A DNA stretch of 64,000 nucleotides from Symsagittifera roscoffensis. Lineage: Eukaryota > Xenacoelomorpha > Acoela > Convolutidae. Positions 11,586 to 22,400 of the stretch are shown one piece after another; the stretch's first letter is position 1; the number at the start of each line of letters is the position of its first letter. The DNA lies in contig NC_087062.1 in assembly GCF_963678635.1 (NCBI RefSeq), forward strand, positions 91,551,845-91,615,844, in the 5' to 3' direction. The position numbers were made by a program, and so were the translations under genes. The notes under the pieces are model-generated. The model had not been told where the DNA came from, made no database searches, and saw only the letters and a list, made by a program, of their open reading frames with translations.

Positions 11586-11859
11586 TCTTAATAGATAGTA
11601 GATAAAAATTAGTAGATAAAAATTGAAACAAATATAGCAGAGCACAGATAGCTATGCAATTTTCAATGCTACAGTGAATTTCCAAATAAGTGAACACTTT
11701 TAACTTCCAAATAAGTGAACACACTTAATGAACAATGACGCTGGTGTAAAAATAAAACAGATTTCAATTTCACTGCCAATTTAAAATCGTAAGGTCAGAA
11801 ATATTTCAAAATTTTGTTACGTAAATCTTATTTATATAAATTCTTTGTTAAGAACTTAC

Positions 11860-12469
11860 CACTTATGTGCAGGTTATTGAAACTTGATTCGGAATTATTG
11901 ACTGAGCTGGTTGGTTGTCCGTTGCCGTTCATGGGATGGCCAACAAGCACATTAGATTGTTCGACCGCAGACGATGCTCGCATCATAGGTCCAGCATGGA
12001 AATTCTGGGCTGCTTGAAATAAATTTACAATACTTCAGTCTATTAGATATTAAATCGATCAAATTAGATATGAAATCAAGGTAAGAAGTCAAGTCTTAGC
12101 TTGAGTAAAAAATTTATCACCTATATCAATTTTGGGCGTTAACTTCGGCTCGCCTCCCGCTTTGGCTCGCATGTGGGGACTTTTCGATGGCGGTGGTCCA
12201 GATTGAACAATTGCTGGGTCAAATAACTCTGGTATGTCGCATTTTGATAGTTCCTTTATCTGGGACCTCCGAAAAGTTAGATATTCATGAACTTTATCGC
12301 TGGCAGGCAGGATCTGATCCAGTCGCCGTTTCTCAGTTCCAAAACATTGTACGTTCGACAACGTCACTGTATCGCCCTCTTCGTCAATATGTTCAAGGAT
12401 GCCTTCATATCTGACCTCAGCTTTGGTGATCAGATTCATCCGAGCCCCGATTAACGGACTGAACGCCAT
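11860..12469 (-). CDS. LSM14/RAP55-family LSm-domain exons (5' end of gene)
   Basis: Exon 1 runs from the ATG at 12469 to 12121 (donor GTGATA). Exon 2 runs from 12012, or from 12009 by a tandem AAG/CAG acceptor, to 11860 (donor GTAAGT). The first 85 residues form the divergent LSm domain of the LSM14/Trailer-hitch/CAR-1 family: IGARMNLITKAEVRYEGIL, VQCFGTEKR, EYLTFRRSQIKEL. Then comes the typical FDPAIVQ segment and disordered sequence. Proteins of this family bind decapping and repression factors in P-bodies and regulate mRNA translation. The usual FDF and TFG boxes are not found downstream on this strand in the window. The phases instead lead to the linker and SGNH/AlkB exons. The start lies only about 240 bp from the giant retroelement insertion at 12708, which may affect its promoter. 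Confidence 0.85.
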
Positions 12470-12707
12470 TGTAAATACAGTGCGCTGAGCTCGATTAACT
12501 CAAAGATTTACATGAATGAAAATATGAGTGCATCATTTAAACCTTAAACCAAAACAATTTCAGAAATTGAAGTCTCACGGAGCCGAATATCCTGATAGCC
12601 GAAACATAAATTCGTTCCGGGATAGACAGAAAAAAAGTTGTTCCCGGATAGCCGAAAAATTTCTAATCGCTCAAAGCCAAAAATCAATCGTTGAAAATAT
12701 TAAATTG
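12470..12707. other. 5' flank of the LSM14-like gene with GATAGCCGAAA repeats
   Basis: This is the presumed promoter/5' UTR side of the minus-strand gene. Short imperfect units built on CCCGGATAGCCGAAAAA recur between 12585 and 12680. The same type of unit occurs at 58640-58765. Element 2 begins at 12708. Confidence 0.5.
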
Positions 12708-12747
12708 CGTGACATTCGACCAGAATGGACCAAAATGCAGATTCAGC
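12708..12747 (+). repeat. element 2 5' LTR, first 40 bases
   Basis: Matches 55868-55907 with two differences (12708 and 12737). It is cut off by the element 1 insertion and resumes at 35858. The three bases AGC at the cut are repeated at 35855-35857. Confidence 0.88.
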
Positions 12748-13664
12748 TGTAACATTCGTCTACTGCAGTCACACATGAGGCTTAAGAAAAATAGGCCCTA
12801 TAACCACTGGCTCAAGGGTCAGGGACACCATCTCTTGTGTTTTTCTACCTCAAGAACGGTCGGAGCCAGTTCGGTTCGCTTGTGACATGAGACTACGACC
12901 CGTTACAGCTTAAAGGCTACTACTAAAATATCCCCCCCACTCTAGAATTAGAAACGTCCCCATACTTAGGTCTCTAGATACCCAAAATACATGAACGCCG
13001 TTAAAAACCGGGTTGGAACAATCCGTTAAGTTACTTTTTATTAGACAGTGGAACTTTGATCCATTTCAGATGGATCAACCTAAAACTCGCCTTACCTCAA
13101 CATCACAATTATAAAACACACTCTAGGAATTTAAATTAAGTACTCACATTGTAGCACGCTCAAGAACCAGGAAGTAAATAAGTCGGTAAACAACTCAAGA
13201 ATTAATAAAGTAACTAATATGAGTTTAATGTTAGTCAGTTTTAACAACAAGAACAAGTTTTTACTCTAGACTGCAAGTTCTCGTGAACCATTGGGACACT
13301 CAAGCTGTCCACCTTTCCACCGAAGGTTCACTCTAGTCCAGTCAATAATAGTATTCCAATCGTAACAATCCAATTCGTGGGAATGCTCTCGTCTCTGTTT
13401 CAGATGGGACAGCTCTACTCTAGGCTATTATTGCTATTGAAATTGCGAATAGCAATTTCCCACCGATTTTTCTAGCAACTTTCCCGCGATTGTTATTCAA
13501 CTGTTCTGAAATTGTTCTGATCTCTTTTTCTGATTTTCAGTTCTCGCGAGAAAATCGTGCATGACAGGTTCCATTCGAAATTTTGAAAAATTAAATTTCA
13601 CTCCAAAATCAAGTGTTTTTTTCTTCTCTCAAGGTCAAACTTCCAAATATGACCGACTGGCACA
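12748..13664 (-). repeat. element 1 3' LTR (917 bp)
   Basis: On the sense (minus) strand it starts TGTGCCAGTCGG and ends GAATGTTACA. It is identical to 34938-35854. A sense AATAAA lies at 13042-13037 (AATAAAAAG), a candidate polyadenylation signal. CTCAAG occurs six times on the plus strand of this LTR. Confidence 0.95.
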
Positions 13665-13675
13665 TACTCCCCGGA
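13665..13675 (-). promoter_or_regulatory. element 1 polypurine tract
   Basis: The sense-strand 11-mer TCCGGGGAGTA directly abuts the TGTG start of the 3' LTR. The same 11-mer abuts the 3' LTR of element 2 at 55857-55867. This is the expected place for the plus-strand DNA primer. Confidence 0.75.
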
Positions 13676-14095
13676 CTCGAGATCGATGTCCTCGTCGCGC
13701 GCTGTCTTCTGCCAGTGAGTCCCAGAAAAACCGAGTGTTGCTCAAGATACAGTGCCAGTGGTCATTTACAGAAGTTTGCAGCAGATTTAAGCTTATCTAC
13801 ACCCCAAAATTCACAGCCATTTAAAATTTTCACGCTATTGCTAAACAGCAACCAAAATCTGCATACACCTGCACCCTTGAATTTTCGCTTTTCAAGCCAA
13901 TCATTTTAAAATCTCTTTTGTCCTATTCAATCAGGAAATTGTCATGCAGCATTTCGATTTATATAATAAATATAGTATATTAGTAACAATATTTGCTTTT
14001 GTTAAAATTTCTTTTTCGTGAATCCAAGTTTCACTCGGATCCACGCTCAAGCCCCCCTTCCCTCTCAAGACTCAAGATCCATCCGATTTGCCCAT

Positions 14096-16429
14096 TCATC
14101 TCGTACTCTTCGCCTTGGAGGTACTGCATCCTGAAGTGCTAGATGCGGCAAACTGTCTCAACAGTTCCTCTTCATCATCGGGACTAATCACAATCTCCTC
14201 CCAAGCCTTCAGCTGTTCATAGGATCGCATCCATTCTCTCTGCTCCTGCAATCTCTTTGCTTGGTTGGGTAGTGCCTTCACCCTAGCTTCTCGGTTCAAG
14301 CAAAAGGAGTTGTGCAGGCTCAAGCTCACGTTCTTCGCCAGGTCTTCCTCTAGTATCGACTCCCTCGCTTTGGTATTGTCTCTAGACATCTTCCCCACTC
14401 TTTTCCATCCCGTCGTGATCGCATTACGATGGGTTAGCAGGGGTCTCTTGAAAGCTTCCGGCCCAATCTCGGCCTGGAACTGTCGATACTCTTTTTGATG
14501 TTTTCTCATGTGATCTTTCGTTGTCATGTACAACCAAGACGTCAGTGTCGCCCGAAACCATGGAAAGTACCTCAAGCGACTCCATACGTGCCTGACTTCC
14601 GTCGGTATGGCGAATACTTTGCACGCAGTCTCAAACAACTCGAGTCTCCTGCTGTAGTCTATCGCGTATATTGACTCAGCCGTTGGCTTCGTCGCCTCCC
14701 GATACTTCGTTATATTCTCTTCTATCCATCTCAGAGCTAACATCGTACTCACTACTAAGAGCGTCACCTTCTGCCGGTGATCCGGTAGTCCGATCGACCG
14801 AATCTCTTCCACATCCCACACCAGGCAAAGGTTCTTGTGATCTGGATACCACACCGTTTGTGCCAAACAGTGGCATGGGCATTCCCCATGAGAGATCTCA
14901 ATGCTCCTGAGATTACGCTCCCCTGAGGCTTCCAAGAGAGGCTCAAGCTCCATCATTTTCTCGTGCATCGTGTCGTTGTCTTCCAGGTTCGGAGTACTTC
15001 CCACAGGTTTCCCGATCACGTTTTGTCTCTCGTGATCGCTCGTGTTTTCTCTTTCCAACTTCAGAAGATCTTCTCCCCAGATTTCGCTTAAGTCATCTCT
15101 CAATTCTTTTGGTACTGTCCCTTTGATTTTTCTCAACAACCTGTGCGAGTGATGCGACATCCGAGCCAACCTCACGCACTTGGGCACTGAGAAGGCCTTG
15201 TCCACCAGTATTCTCTGGCTGGACACTTCCACCATCGCCATGTGTAGCGGGTAGTGACTTCCGCACAAGTTGGCCATCATTGACCCTATCAGCGATTTCG
15301 CGTTCAATGGCAAGCCATAAGCTTCGCTCATGGGAAATCCCATTTCCGCCTCAAGACCAACCTTCCAGCTCCGGATGTGTTTTTGAGTCACCTGCAACAC
15401 CCCGGGCCATGATTCTACGCTCAACGCCGTCACTAAATGATGTTCAGACTCCAGTCTCTCCAGTGCCTGCAGACCACACATTCTCGAGAAGAATCCGAGA
15501 GCTGTCGCTATATTCACCGTGGTTCTCGCGTAACATTCCGCTATTATTTGCACTTCACTTTTCTCCCTTTCTGTGATGTCTTCGAACCAAGTGACCAGGT
15601 CTTCTTTTTGAAACGACAGTATTCTGACGCATGACCGTCCATCGCAGATGTGCTCTCCGTTCCCACACGTCGAATCCAGACAGCTACCCGGCTCCAATTT
15701 CTTTGCTGACCCCGGGTCGCTCGTCCTTTCGCTTGGCTCTTGCATCTGGGGCGTGATTAGCTTATGTAGCACACTCAACTTCGCCAGATCTTCATCTTCC
15801 GTTGGTGCTAACCTCACTCGCTCTGTGGTTTCCTCGATTAGACTTGCATGGGGATGTGGACACCAGGAGGGTCTTAGTAGCTTCCATATCACTCCCAAGT
15901 TCGTGGTTAACAAGCCATTTCCACCGCCCATGTTCACTTCAACTCTCTTGTTTGAGCGCGGTATGCTTATCACCTCTGGTGTTTTCTCAAGAATCAGGCC
16001 CAGGCTCGGCCCCTCTTTTTCCACCGCGTCTATTTCCATTATTCTTTCTGTCCAAAACTTCAGTAGCTCCGCTACCTCATGGTTTCTGTGGGCTCCTCCA
16101 GCTTCCGAGTCTAAGAAGGGATTGTAGGCTATTCCCATCACTCCAGACACATATTGGTATTCCCCCTTCTCACTGAGTCTCGAGTACTGTTCTGACGAGG
16201 CCAGGTTACGGTGAACATCATGTTCTTCCTCGAACTTCTTATTAGAGAACCTCCGTACCTCGTCCAGCTTTCGATGGTTCTCTAAGGATAGTCTGGAACC
16301 ATCTTCTTTCTCTATTCCTGTACTCTGATATACGTTCAAGATGATCGTTGAGACTCTTCTCTCCATGGTTTTACTTCCACTTGCTCTCTGGTGGCATGCC
16401 AGGATGGTGCTATCAGACATCATTGACAT
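14096..16429 (-). CDS. element 1 ORF4: 777-residue accessory protein of unknown fold
   Basis: ATG at 16429, TGA stop at 14098-14096, fully open. I recognise no known domain. Two features are shared with the diverged element 2 copy (52867-55046). One is a Cys/His cluster C-x4-C-x4-H-x-C-x4-C at about residues 248-266 (CLDSTC, then EHICDGRSC), which looks metal-binding. The other is a PCHCLxQTxWYP motif near residue 518. Further conserved blocks include YVSGVMGIAYNPFL, LRPSWCPHP, SVPKCVRLARMS and FKRPLLTHRNAITT. The last 60 residues are charged and disordered. The ATG lies 3 nt after the TAG of ORF3 in the same frame. In element 2 that boundary is open, so ORF4 may be the C-terminal part of one ORF3-ORF4 polyprotein. 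Conservation across two diverged families argues for a real function. Confidence 0.8.
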   Translation of the reverse strand: MSMMSDSTILACHQRASGSKTMERRVSTIILNVYQSTGIEKEDGSRLSLENHRKLDEVRRFSNKKFEEEHDVHRNLASSEQYSRLSEKGEYQYVSGVMGIAYNPFLDSEAGGAHRNHEVAELLKFWTERIMEIDAVEKEGPSLGLILEKTPEVISIPRSNKRVEVNMGGGNGLLTTNLGVIWKLLRPSWCPHPHASLIEETTERVRLAPTEDEDLAKLSVLHKLITPQMQEPSERTSDPGSAKKLEPGSCLDSTCGNGEHICDGRSCVRILSFQKEDLVTWFEDITEREKSEVQIIAECYARTTVNIATALGFFSRMCGLQALERLESEHHLVTALSVESWPGVLQVTQKHIRSWKVGLEAEMGFPMSEAYGLPLNAKSLIGSMMANLCGSHYPLHMAMVEVSSQRILVDKAFSVPKCVRLARMSHHSHRLLRKIKGTVPKELRDDLSEIWGEDLLKLERENTSDHERQNVIGKPVGSTPNLEDNDTMHEKMMELEPLLEASGERNLRSIEISHGECPCHCLAQTVWYPDHKNLCLVWDVEEIRSIGLPDHRQKVTLLVVSTMLALRWIEENITKYREATKPTAESIYAIDYSRRLELFETACKVFAIPTEVRHVWSRLRYFPWFRATLTSWLYMTTKDHMRKHQKEYRQFQAEIGPEAFKRPLLTHRNAITTGWKRVGKMSRDNTKARESILEEDLAKNVSLSLHNSFCLNREARVKALPNQAKRLQEQREWMRSYEQLKAWEEIVISPDDEEELLRQFAASSTSGCSTSKAKSTR

Positions 16430-16432
16430 TGT

Positions 16433-19400
16433 CTATCTCAAGAAACATGTGGCATCTTTTCTTCTAGCCAGGCTCAAGTCTGAATTGTCCCTGGCCACGT
16501 GTTGCATCAGTGCCTGATACACCTCTAGCTTCTTGCTTCCCAACTTCAGCCTGTCATACGAGGTCAATGTCTCCAACTCTATTCCCACCAGACTCCAGGT
16601 GAACATTAATTGTCCCGCAGTTCTAACGAAGGGATTCGCCATTAGTGGCGGTGCTGATGAGGATGTCCTCATCGCCTCTTCAAAATGATCCTTCAACAAA
16701 CTCTGCCAGGACCTCTTCAGATGACATGCCATCTCTATTTTATTAACCTCGGCTTTTTGCTGGGTGGCCCAATTGCGTCGCCTGCGAGCTATTCCACTGT
16801 CCAACTTCTTCAAGCAGTCCTCCATTTCCTTCAATGTTTCGAGGGCCACCCACCACGTCCGGGAAGTGTTCCTCGTCTTGTTCCTCTCCAATGGATCACT
16901 CGTCACTTGTTTGCCCATGTCCTGATGTGCCTTCGAGATCCATTCTTTGCCGATCTCCACTTCCCCTACCTGTCCGTTCGTTGAACCTCTCTTCACGTTT
17001 ACCTTCTGAGGCTTGAATTCTTCTTCTGACGTCGAACTGGTGGAAACCTCTATTTCCTTTTCTACTTCAAGTGGTTTCCTGAGCTCCGAGCTGTTCTTGT
17101 ATGCCGCCGTCTTGCATCGGGCCAAAACGATGGGCGCCGTCTCTCTCAAGTTTCCTTCCGAAACAGCATCCACTGAAGGACTACCCCATCCTTCCACTTC
17201 TCTCTTCCTCTTGCGAGTCTTCACATCTCTGCTCGAGGGTGTAGTGGCTATCATCATTGATTCGACCTCTCCATCCACTCCTTCCAACTCTTGCCTCCCC
17301 CCTGCTCGAGCCTTAAGGATATTAGTACTTTTAATCATATTACTAGTCCCAACCTTATCCCTTTTTATATCATCAACCATTTTATCCACAGTTTTTTGTT
17401 TCAGAGTAGAGCTGTCCTCACATTTCTCTTTTCTAGTCTTCGATCGTGCGTTCCTCAGCTCCACTAGCTTGTTCAGCAGCTCTTTTCTTGCTTTCTCATC
17501 CAGGCCCGTTCCTATCAGGAGCGGTTCCCCGAATCTCACTACTGCGTCCCACAGTTCCTTCTTGAACTTGTCCAGCGTCGTCTCGCTGCCCACTTCTCGA
17601 TTGAATTCCCCCAGGAATTCCTGCCAAGCGTCATCCTCGAGAGATCCCAAGAATATGTCCCTGTTCCCTTCGAACGTGTTCTTCTCCCTTTCCTCCGAGC
17701 TCAAGAGTAACATCCCCATATTGAAGGTCTCACCTGCCAATGGCAACTCTAGGTTCTTCCGCGGGGACGGGTTCAGAGGTGGTGTGGCAGTATCTGCCCA
17801 ATTCTCTTCGCTCAAGTCTTTCAACAGCTCTTGAGTGGTGAGTTCCTCCCCTGATGGCCCTGGTTCAGGTGTATTCCCCACCTCCATGTCTTCTCCAGCT
17901 TCACTGAGAGTTTCATCCATACTCTCTTCCTCTGATTCATTTCTTCTTCTCTCGAGAATTCTTTTGAATCGATCCTCAACGGGTCCACTCCTCTTGTCTC
18001 CAGGCGTGTCTACAGACAGTGGTGACGGTGTCGTAGGATCCAGCTTTTTATATTCCGTCAGGGCTACATGCAGTTGACCTGCTGCATCTAGTTCTGTTCC
18101 CACCTGTGTCACTTCTACTTGTTCCAAGCCATAGGGTGCCTTGTATTTTCTCATGGCAAATTTCATTTCGTCCACCAATGCGACGTGTCCCTCCATCACG
18201 ATCATCCTGCCATCATCCCATATGGGTAGCATATTCTCAAGTCCTTCCTTCTCAAGAGTCCTCAAGACTTTCCGCACCTCATATCCAGGGGGCTGCGAAC
18301 CTCTACTCTTTTTCGCTTGCGTCGTCCACGAATTTACCTTCATCTCGCTGGTGTGGAAGTAGACTGCCGCCGTGTAGCCGATGAACAGGGGATCCCAGCC
18401 ATCCGTGAAATGCCTCTGCGTTTCCTCCGTCATCATCTTCGCCATTATGGAGGGAACCACCAAGGGACTATTCATTCCCAAGGTCATCCTCCTGACTGTC
18501 GGGAACTCAGGCATGGTGGCTGGTAGGATTTCTTTCTCCATTATGGCCTCCAGCTCCCTCTTGACTAGCGCAAAGCACTCCTTCCAGGCGGGGATTCTCA
18601 AGACTTCTCGTCCGTTGGCCGTCAATGGGTTTAGGTTCCAAAACTTTGGATACATTTCAATGGGGCCCTCTCGCTTGCCTCCCATTCTACATTGCATTTG
18701 TCCCCTGAAGTTGCACACCATCATCTCGGCATCTTTCACTTTTCCGAAGAGTACCGTGTTGCTCATACGCGCCCTGAGCACCTCCTGCTGACACCAATTC
18801 AGCGCTGTACCATCCAGTACGCTGATGAGACTCAAGTGCGTCACCGAGTGGCGATACGTTATCACCAGGGGATCTGGAAACGCGTACGTCACTGCTGGAC
18901 CATAGATGCAGGTCACCACCTCCTCTAGACCTCGGATTATCCCCATTGGGTCCGACCTCATTGCCAGGCACAGGTCCGTCAACAGAGGCATCCCTCTGTT
19001 CGCCTTCTCCCATTCTTCTCTCGAGGTTGGGTTCTCATCTTCACCCGTCATGTATCGATTCTGCATCATGAGGTATTGCACCAGCAGTGTCTTCAACCCT
19101 GCGGCGCACTTGTAGGAGCTGGTTTCAATGCTCGTGTGGACTCCCCCCATAGACAGAGGTTCTCCATATTCCATTAACCGATGAAACGATACCAATTCCC
19201 CATGGGTCAAGAGTACTAGTGCCAGATACCCATCAACTCGAAGTGTCTCCACTCCTCGACTAAACATGTATGCTGGGCCCATGTTGAACAAGTATCTGGG
19301 GTAAACCAAATACAGGGCCAAGAGCAGGCTGATGGACATGCCCAGTATCTCCTGTACGAAGGCTCCGAAGATAGTCGCCGTGGTGCCGAACACTCCTGCC

Positions 19401-22400
19401 AAGAATTCTCTCTCCCAGCAAGGACTCAAGAACTTGAGAATCTCGTAATCTCTCCTAGTCTTCAATTCGCCGTTGGCGTGCTCTCTCCAAAATCCTCCAA
19501 TCGTCACTTCATTGGCGGCCGAGACAAATCTAGCCACCGTCATGTCTCTCGTTTCAGCTAGCTCCAGTTGCTTCTCTAGAAAACTCCAGATTTGTTTCAC
19601 GAGGAGTGGTGCTTCCTCCCTCGTCTTATTCGTGACGTTCTCCAGCCTTGGTGTCAGGAATGGCCACCAGCCATTCTCTTGAGTCAAGCGATATTTCATC
19701 GATTCTAACTGTTTCTCCGTCTCGACCACATTTCTTCTCTCGTTGCTGGGACCTCTAGTCCTGCTGGTGGAATTTGCGACTTTCACATCCATACTCCGGA
19801 ACCACAGGCTGGCCGTCAACTGGTTTATCGCCGGGTGGTCGTCCCCGATGACTGGGCTGAACTTGAGTTGTCTAGCAAAGTTCGATATCTCTAGCAAGAG
19901 TACCTCATCCAATACAATCAGGACGTCGGCCAGTCCGTAAAAGCCCCTCAGTGCATGAGATATGTCAGCCCATGCGGCCGGCAATTCTGATTTGTAAAGC
20001 CTCAAGTTCAATGGCTCCAGCTCTCGATTGGGGGCTGCCATCAGAATCCGCCATTCACTCCCTTCTGCTATCAGGATCAAGACCGCGTACACGAATTGTA
20101 GGGCGGGTGGCATATTTGCGTATCCCGGGGATGTGGTAAACACCACCTTCGTCTTGGACCCAAATCTCGAGGCTACGTTCTCTTGTACCTCATTCATCGC
20201 CGCAAATAACGCCTGAATAGCCTCCCATATCTTCTTTGATGTCGGAATCTCCTTGCCCTTCAGTTGCTCAAGAAGTCCCATCGCGTGCAGGTGATCATTC
20301 ATTCCTGCAAACATTAGCAGCTCAGGTTCACAGGGCATCTCCGACTTTATTGCCACCACTAGAGTCAACATCTGGTTCAATTCGGCTCCTGGCAAGGAGT
20401 ATACCAGAATCTCCGGCCAGAACAACTTGGGAGACGTTCCTTCGAAGTCCGATCCCGCCACAATGACTACTCTTGCAGCAGCTGGATCTGCTCTATCATA
20501 AACTGCCAGAGTTTTGGCCAGTTGGGTGCCACCACAGGGCTTCCCGTACCTGGGATCTTCTGCCAACTTCGGACCTTCGTAAGCGGCATCAGGCAATTCC
20601 ATTCCCCCCGGATTGAGTAGCTTGTCTACCACCTTCAACTGCGCCGGTGTTGCCAACCTGATCCTAGCGATGCCAGTTCGGTGCTTGGGAGGTTCTGTTA
20701 TAAGTCCAGGACCCCCCAACAGTTTGAGAGGCCTGTAGTTAATGGGTCCCATGATCGTTTTTGTGGGAATTCCAGTCAGGTCTGTGGTCTCCATTAACTT
20801 CGCTCTCGAGAAGTGCGCTTCGTGAGCTTTCAACCAGTCTATGCAATGATGTCTATTCAAATCCTCGTGCGACACTCGTTCGATCCCCAGGGTTTCCGCC
20901 AACTCTCGTCTGCATTCCAAACTCTCTAGATCCAGTTCCTTCACCTTCTCAGGATATCTCAAGCGGGCAGTCTCCATAGACTTCTTTTCTCTCCTGCCAT
21001 CTGCCACCACCACAGAGGACATCGCCGAGCCCGGAGGTGTTGATGACTCTACCTCCTCCGACTCCATTGGCGTGGCACTCTGCAATCGGGTCTGATTGCT
21101 CCTTGAACTGTCTCTAGTATCAACTCTCGCTCCCAAGCGACCAGCCAAGGCCCTCGAGGCAAGGAATGGTGGGTTGGGAGGTGGTCCTAAAGTGAATTGG
21201 GCTGTCTCCAGCAGGTCCGCCTCTAGCGTGTTAATGTGTTCCTGGAAGACGTCGTTCAGCCACTCCGCTCCCCTTGGCCTATCGAAATGGATTCCATCTT
21301 TTGAGGTGTCTTCAGGGAATCCCTTTTTCTCCATACGTTCTGCTATGTCCAACAGCCTGAGAGGAAGCACACTCTTCCGGTGTATGTCTCGGATCATCTT
21401 GTTCAGGCTCCGCACCTTCTGGTTCATCTCTAGGGCGTGCTGATCAAACATCATGTTGTAGGGGACCGTGCATACCGTCAGCAGGATGGGGTCCATCTGG
21501 ATCCTCAGTTCCTCAAGAAGGCAGCTCATCTTGTCGCACAGCCTCGCTACTTTCCTCGCTTCTCCCCTTGACACGTCATTGGTCCCAACCATCAGGGTCA
21601 CTGTGTAAACTTTGGTCATCCCTAGCATGTCCAGGGTTGCCAACATCTGTGGCGTGGCAGCTCCAGCGAAACTCAAGACTCCTGTCTGCCAATGGGACCG
21701 TATCTGGGTCAACACCCGCACCAGGCTATCCCCTATAATTAGGTGAACTGCACCCTCTGGCACACGAGGTGGCGCTAGATACTCCACCCAGGCTGCGTCA
21801 TGGAAGCAGTCCCTCCTGGCTCCCTGTTCCGCACTCCAGTCCAGCCGATTGTGCCTGTGGTAGTTCCCTTCTGTATTCTTCTTATAGCTTGCGATCACGA
21901 CATTCCTGACCGGCTGTTCCCTCCAAGTTGGGGGAAGCTCTGGCCTTGTCGATCTTTCACGACTCTGCTGCTGCAATGTCTCGCCTAGCTCCTTCAGGCG
22001 CGATGAGGCGCCACTCACCTGACTGCCACTCGAGGTCGAGGTTGGGGTATATCCTGGTAACACCACATCCATCAGAGGACGTACAGGTTGTGTCTCTAGG
22101 TTGCGCAAGGAAGGCGTCACGTCATTCGGTATCCAGACCTCTAACCCTTCGCTCATGTGTTCTCTGGCCTCGCGGTCAAGGTTGAACCGTCCTCTAGCCC
22201 TGGGAGCTTCATCCACCTCCATGCGCGACTCTGGCCTCGAGCTGGTCACCACTCGTTCGTTTGACCTGGCTCCCTTCTGTGCGTCAAGCTCGCGTTGTCG
22301 CTGTTCTATCCTTTCCAACTCCGACTTCAGTTGATCACGATTTGCGACGTTCTCCCGCACCCTCAGCTCCTGCTGATGTTCAGCCCTTAGCATCTCAAGT

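Larger units (their letters stand above)
7882..11859. other. large intron full of mobile-element remnants
   Basis: This separates the LSm-domain exons from the linker exons. It holds the LINE remnant 8585-10400, a MITE at 9031-9468, two tRNA-like SINE copies, an assembly gap and one possible small exon. Outside these I see nothing in 7882-8584 or in 10620-10900. A missing exon inside the gap cannot be excluded. Confidence 0.6.

Noticed and set aside
17013-17834. 273-codon plus-strand frame, Ser/Leu-rich, and similar plus-strand frames across 14-32 kb
   Set aside because: They are antisense shadows of ORF3, ORF4 and pol, which have clear domains and full-length openness on the minus strand.
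19300-19420. Envelope glycoprotein for the retroelement
   Set aside because: ORF3 has a hydrophobic stretch here and lies in the env position, but no signal peptide, furin-like site or fusion-protein features are visible. The SGNH domains point elsewhere.
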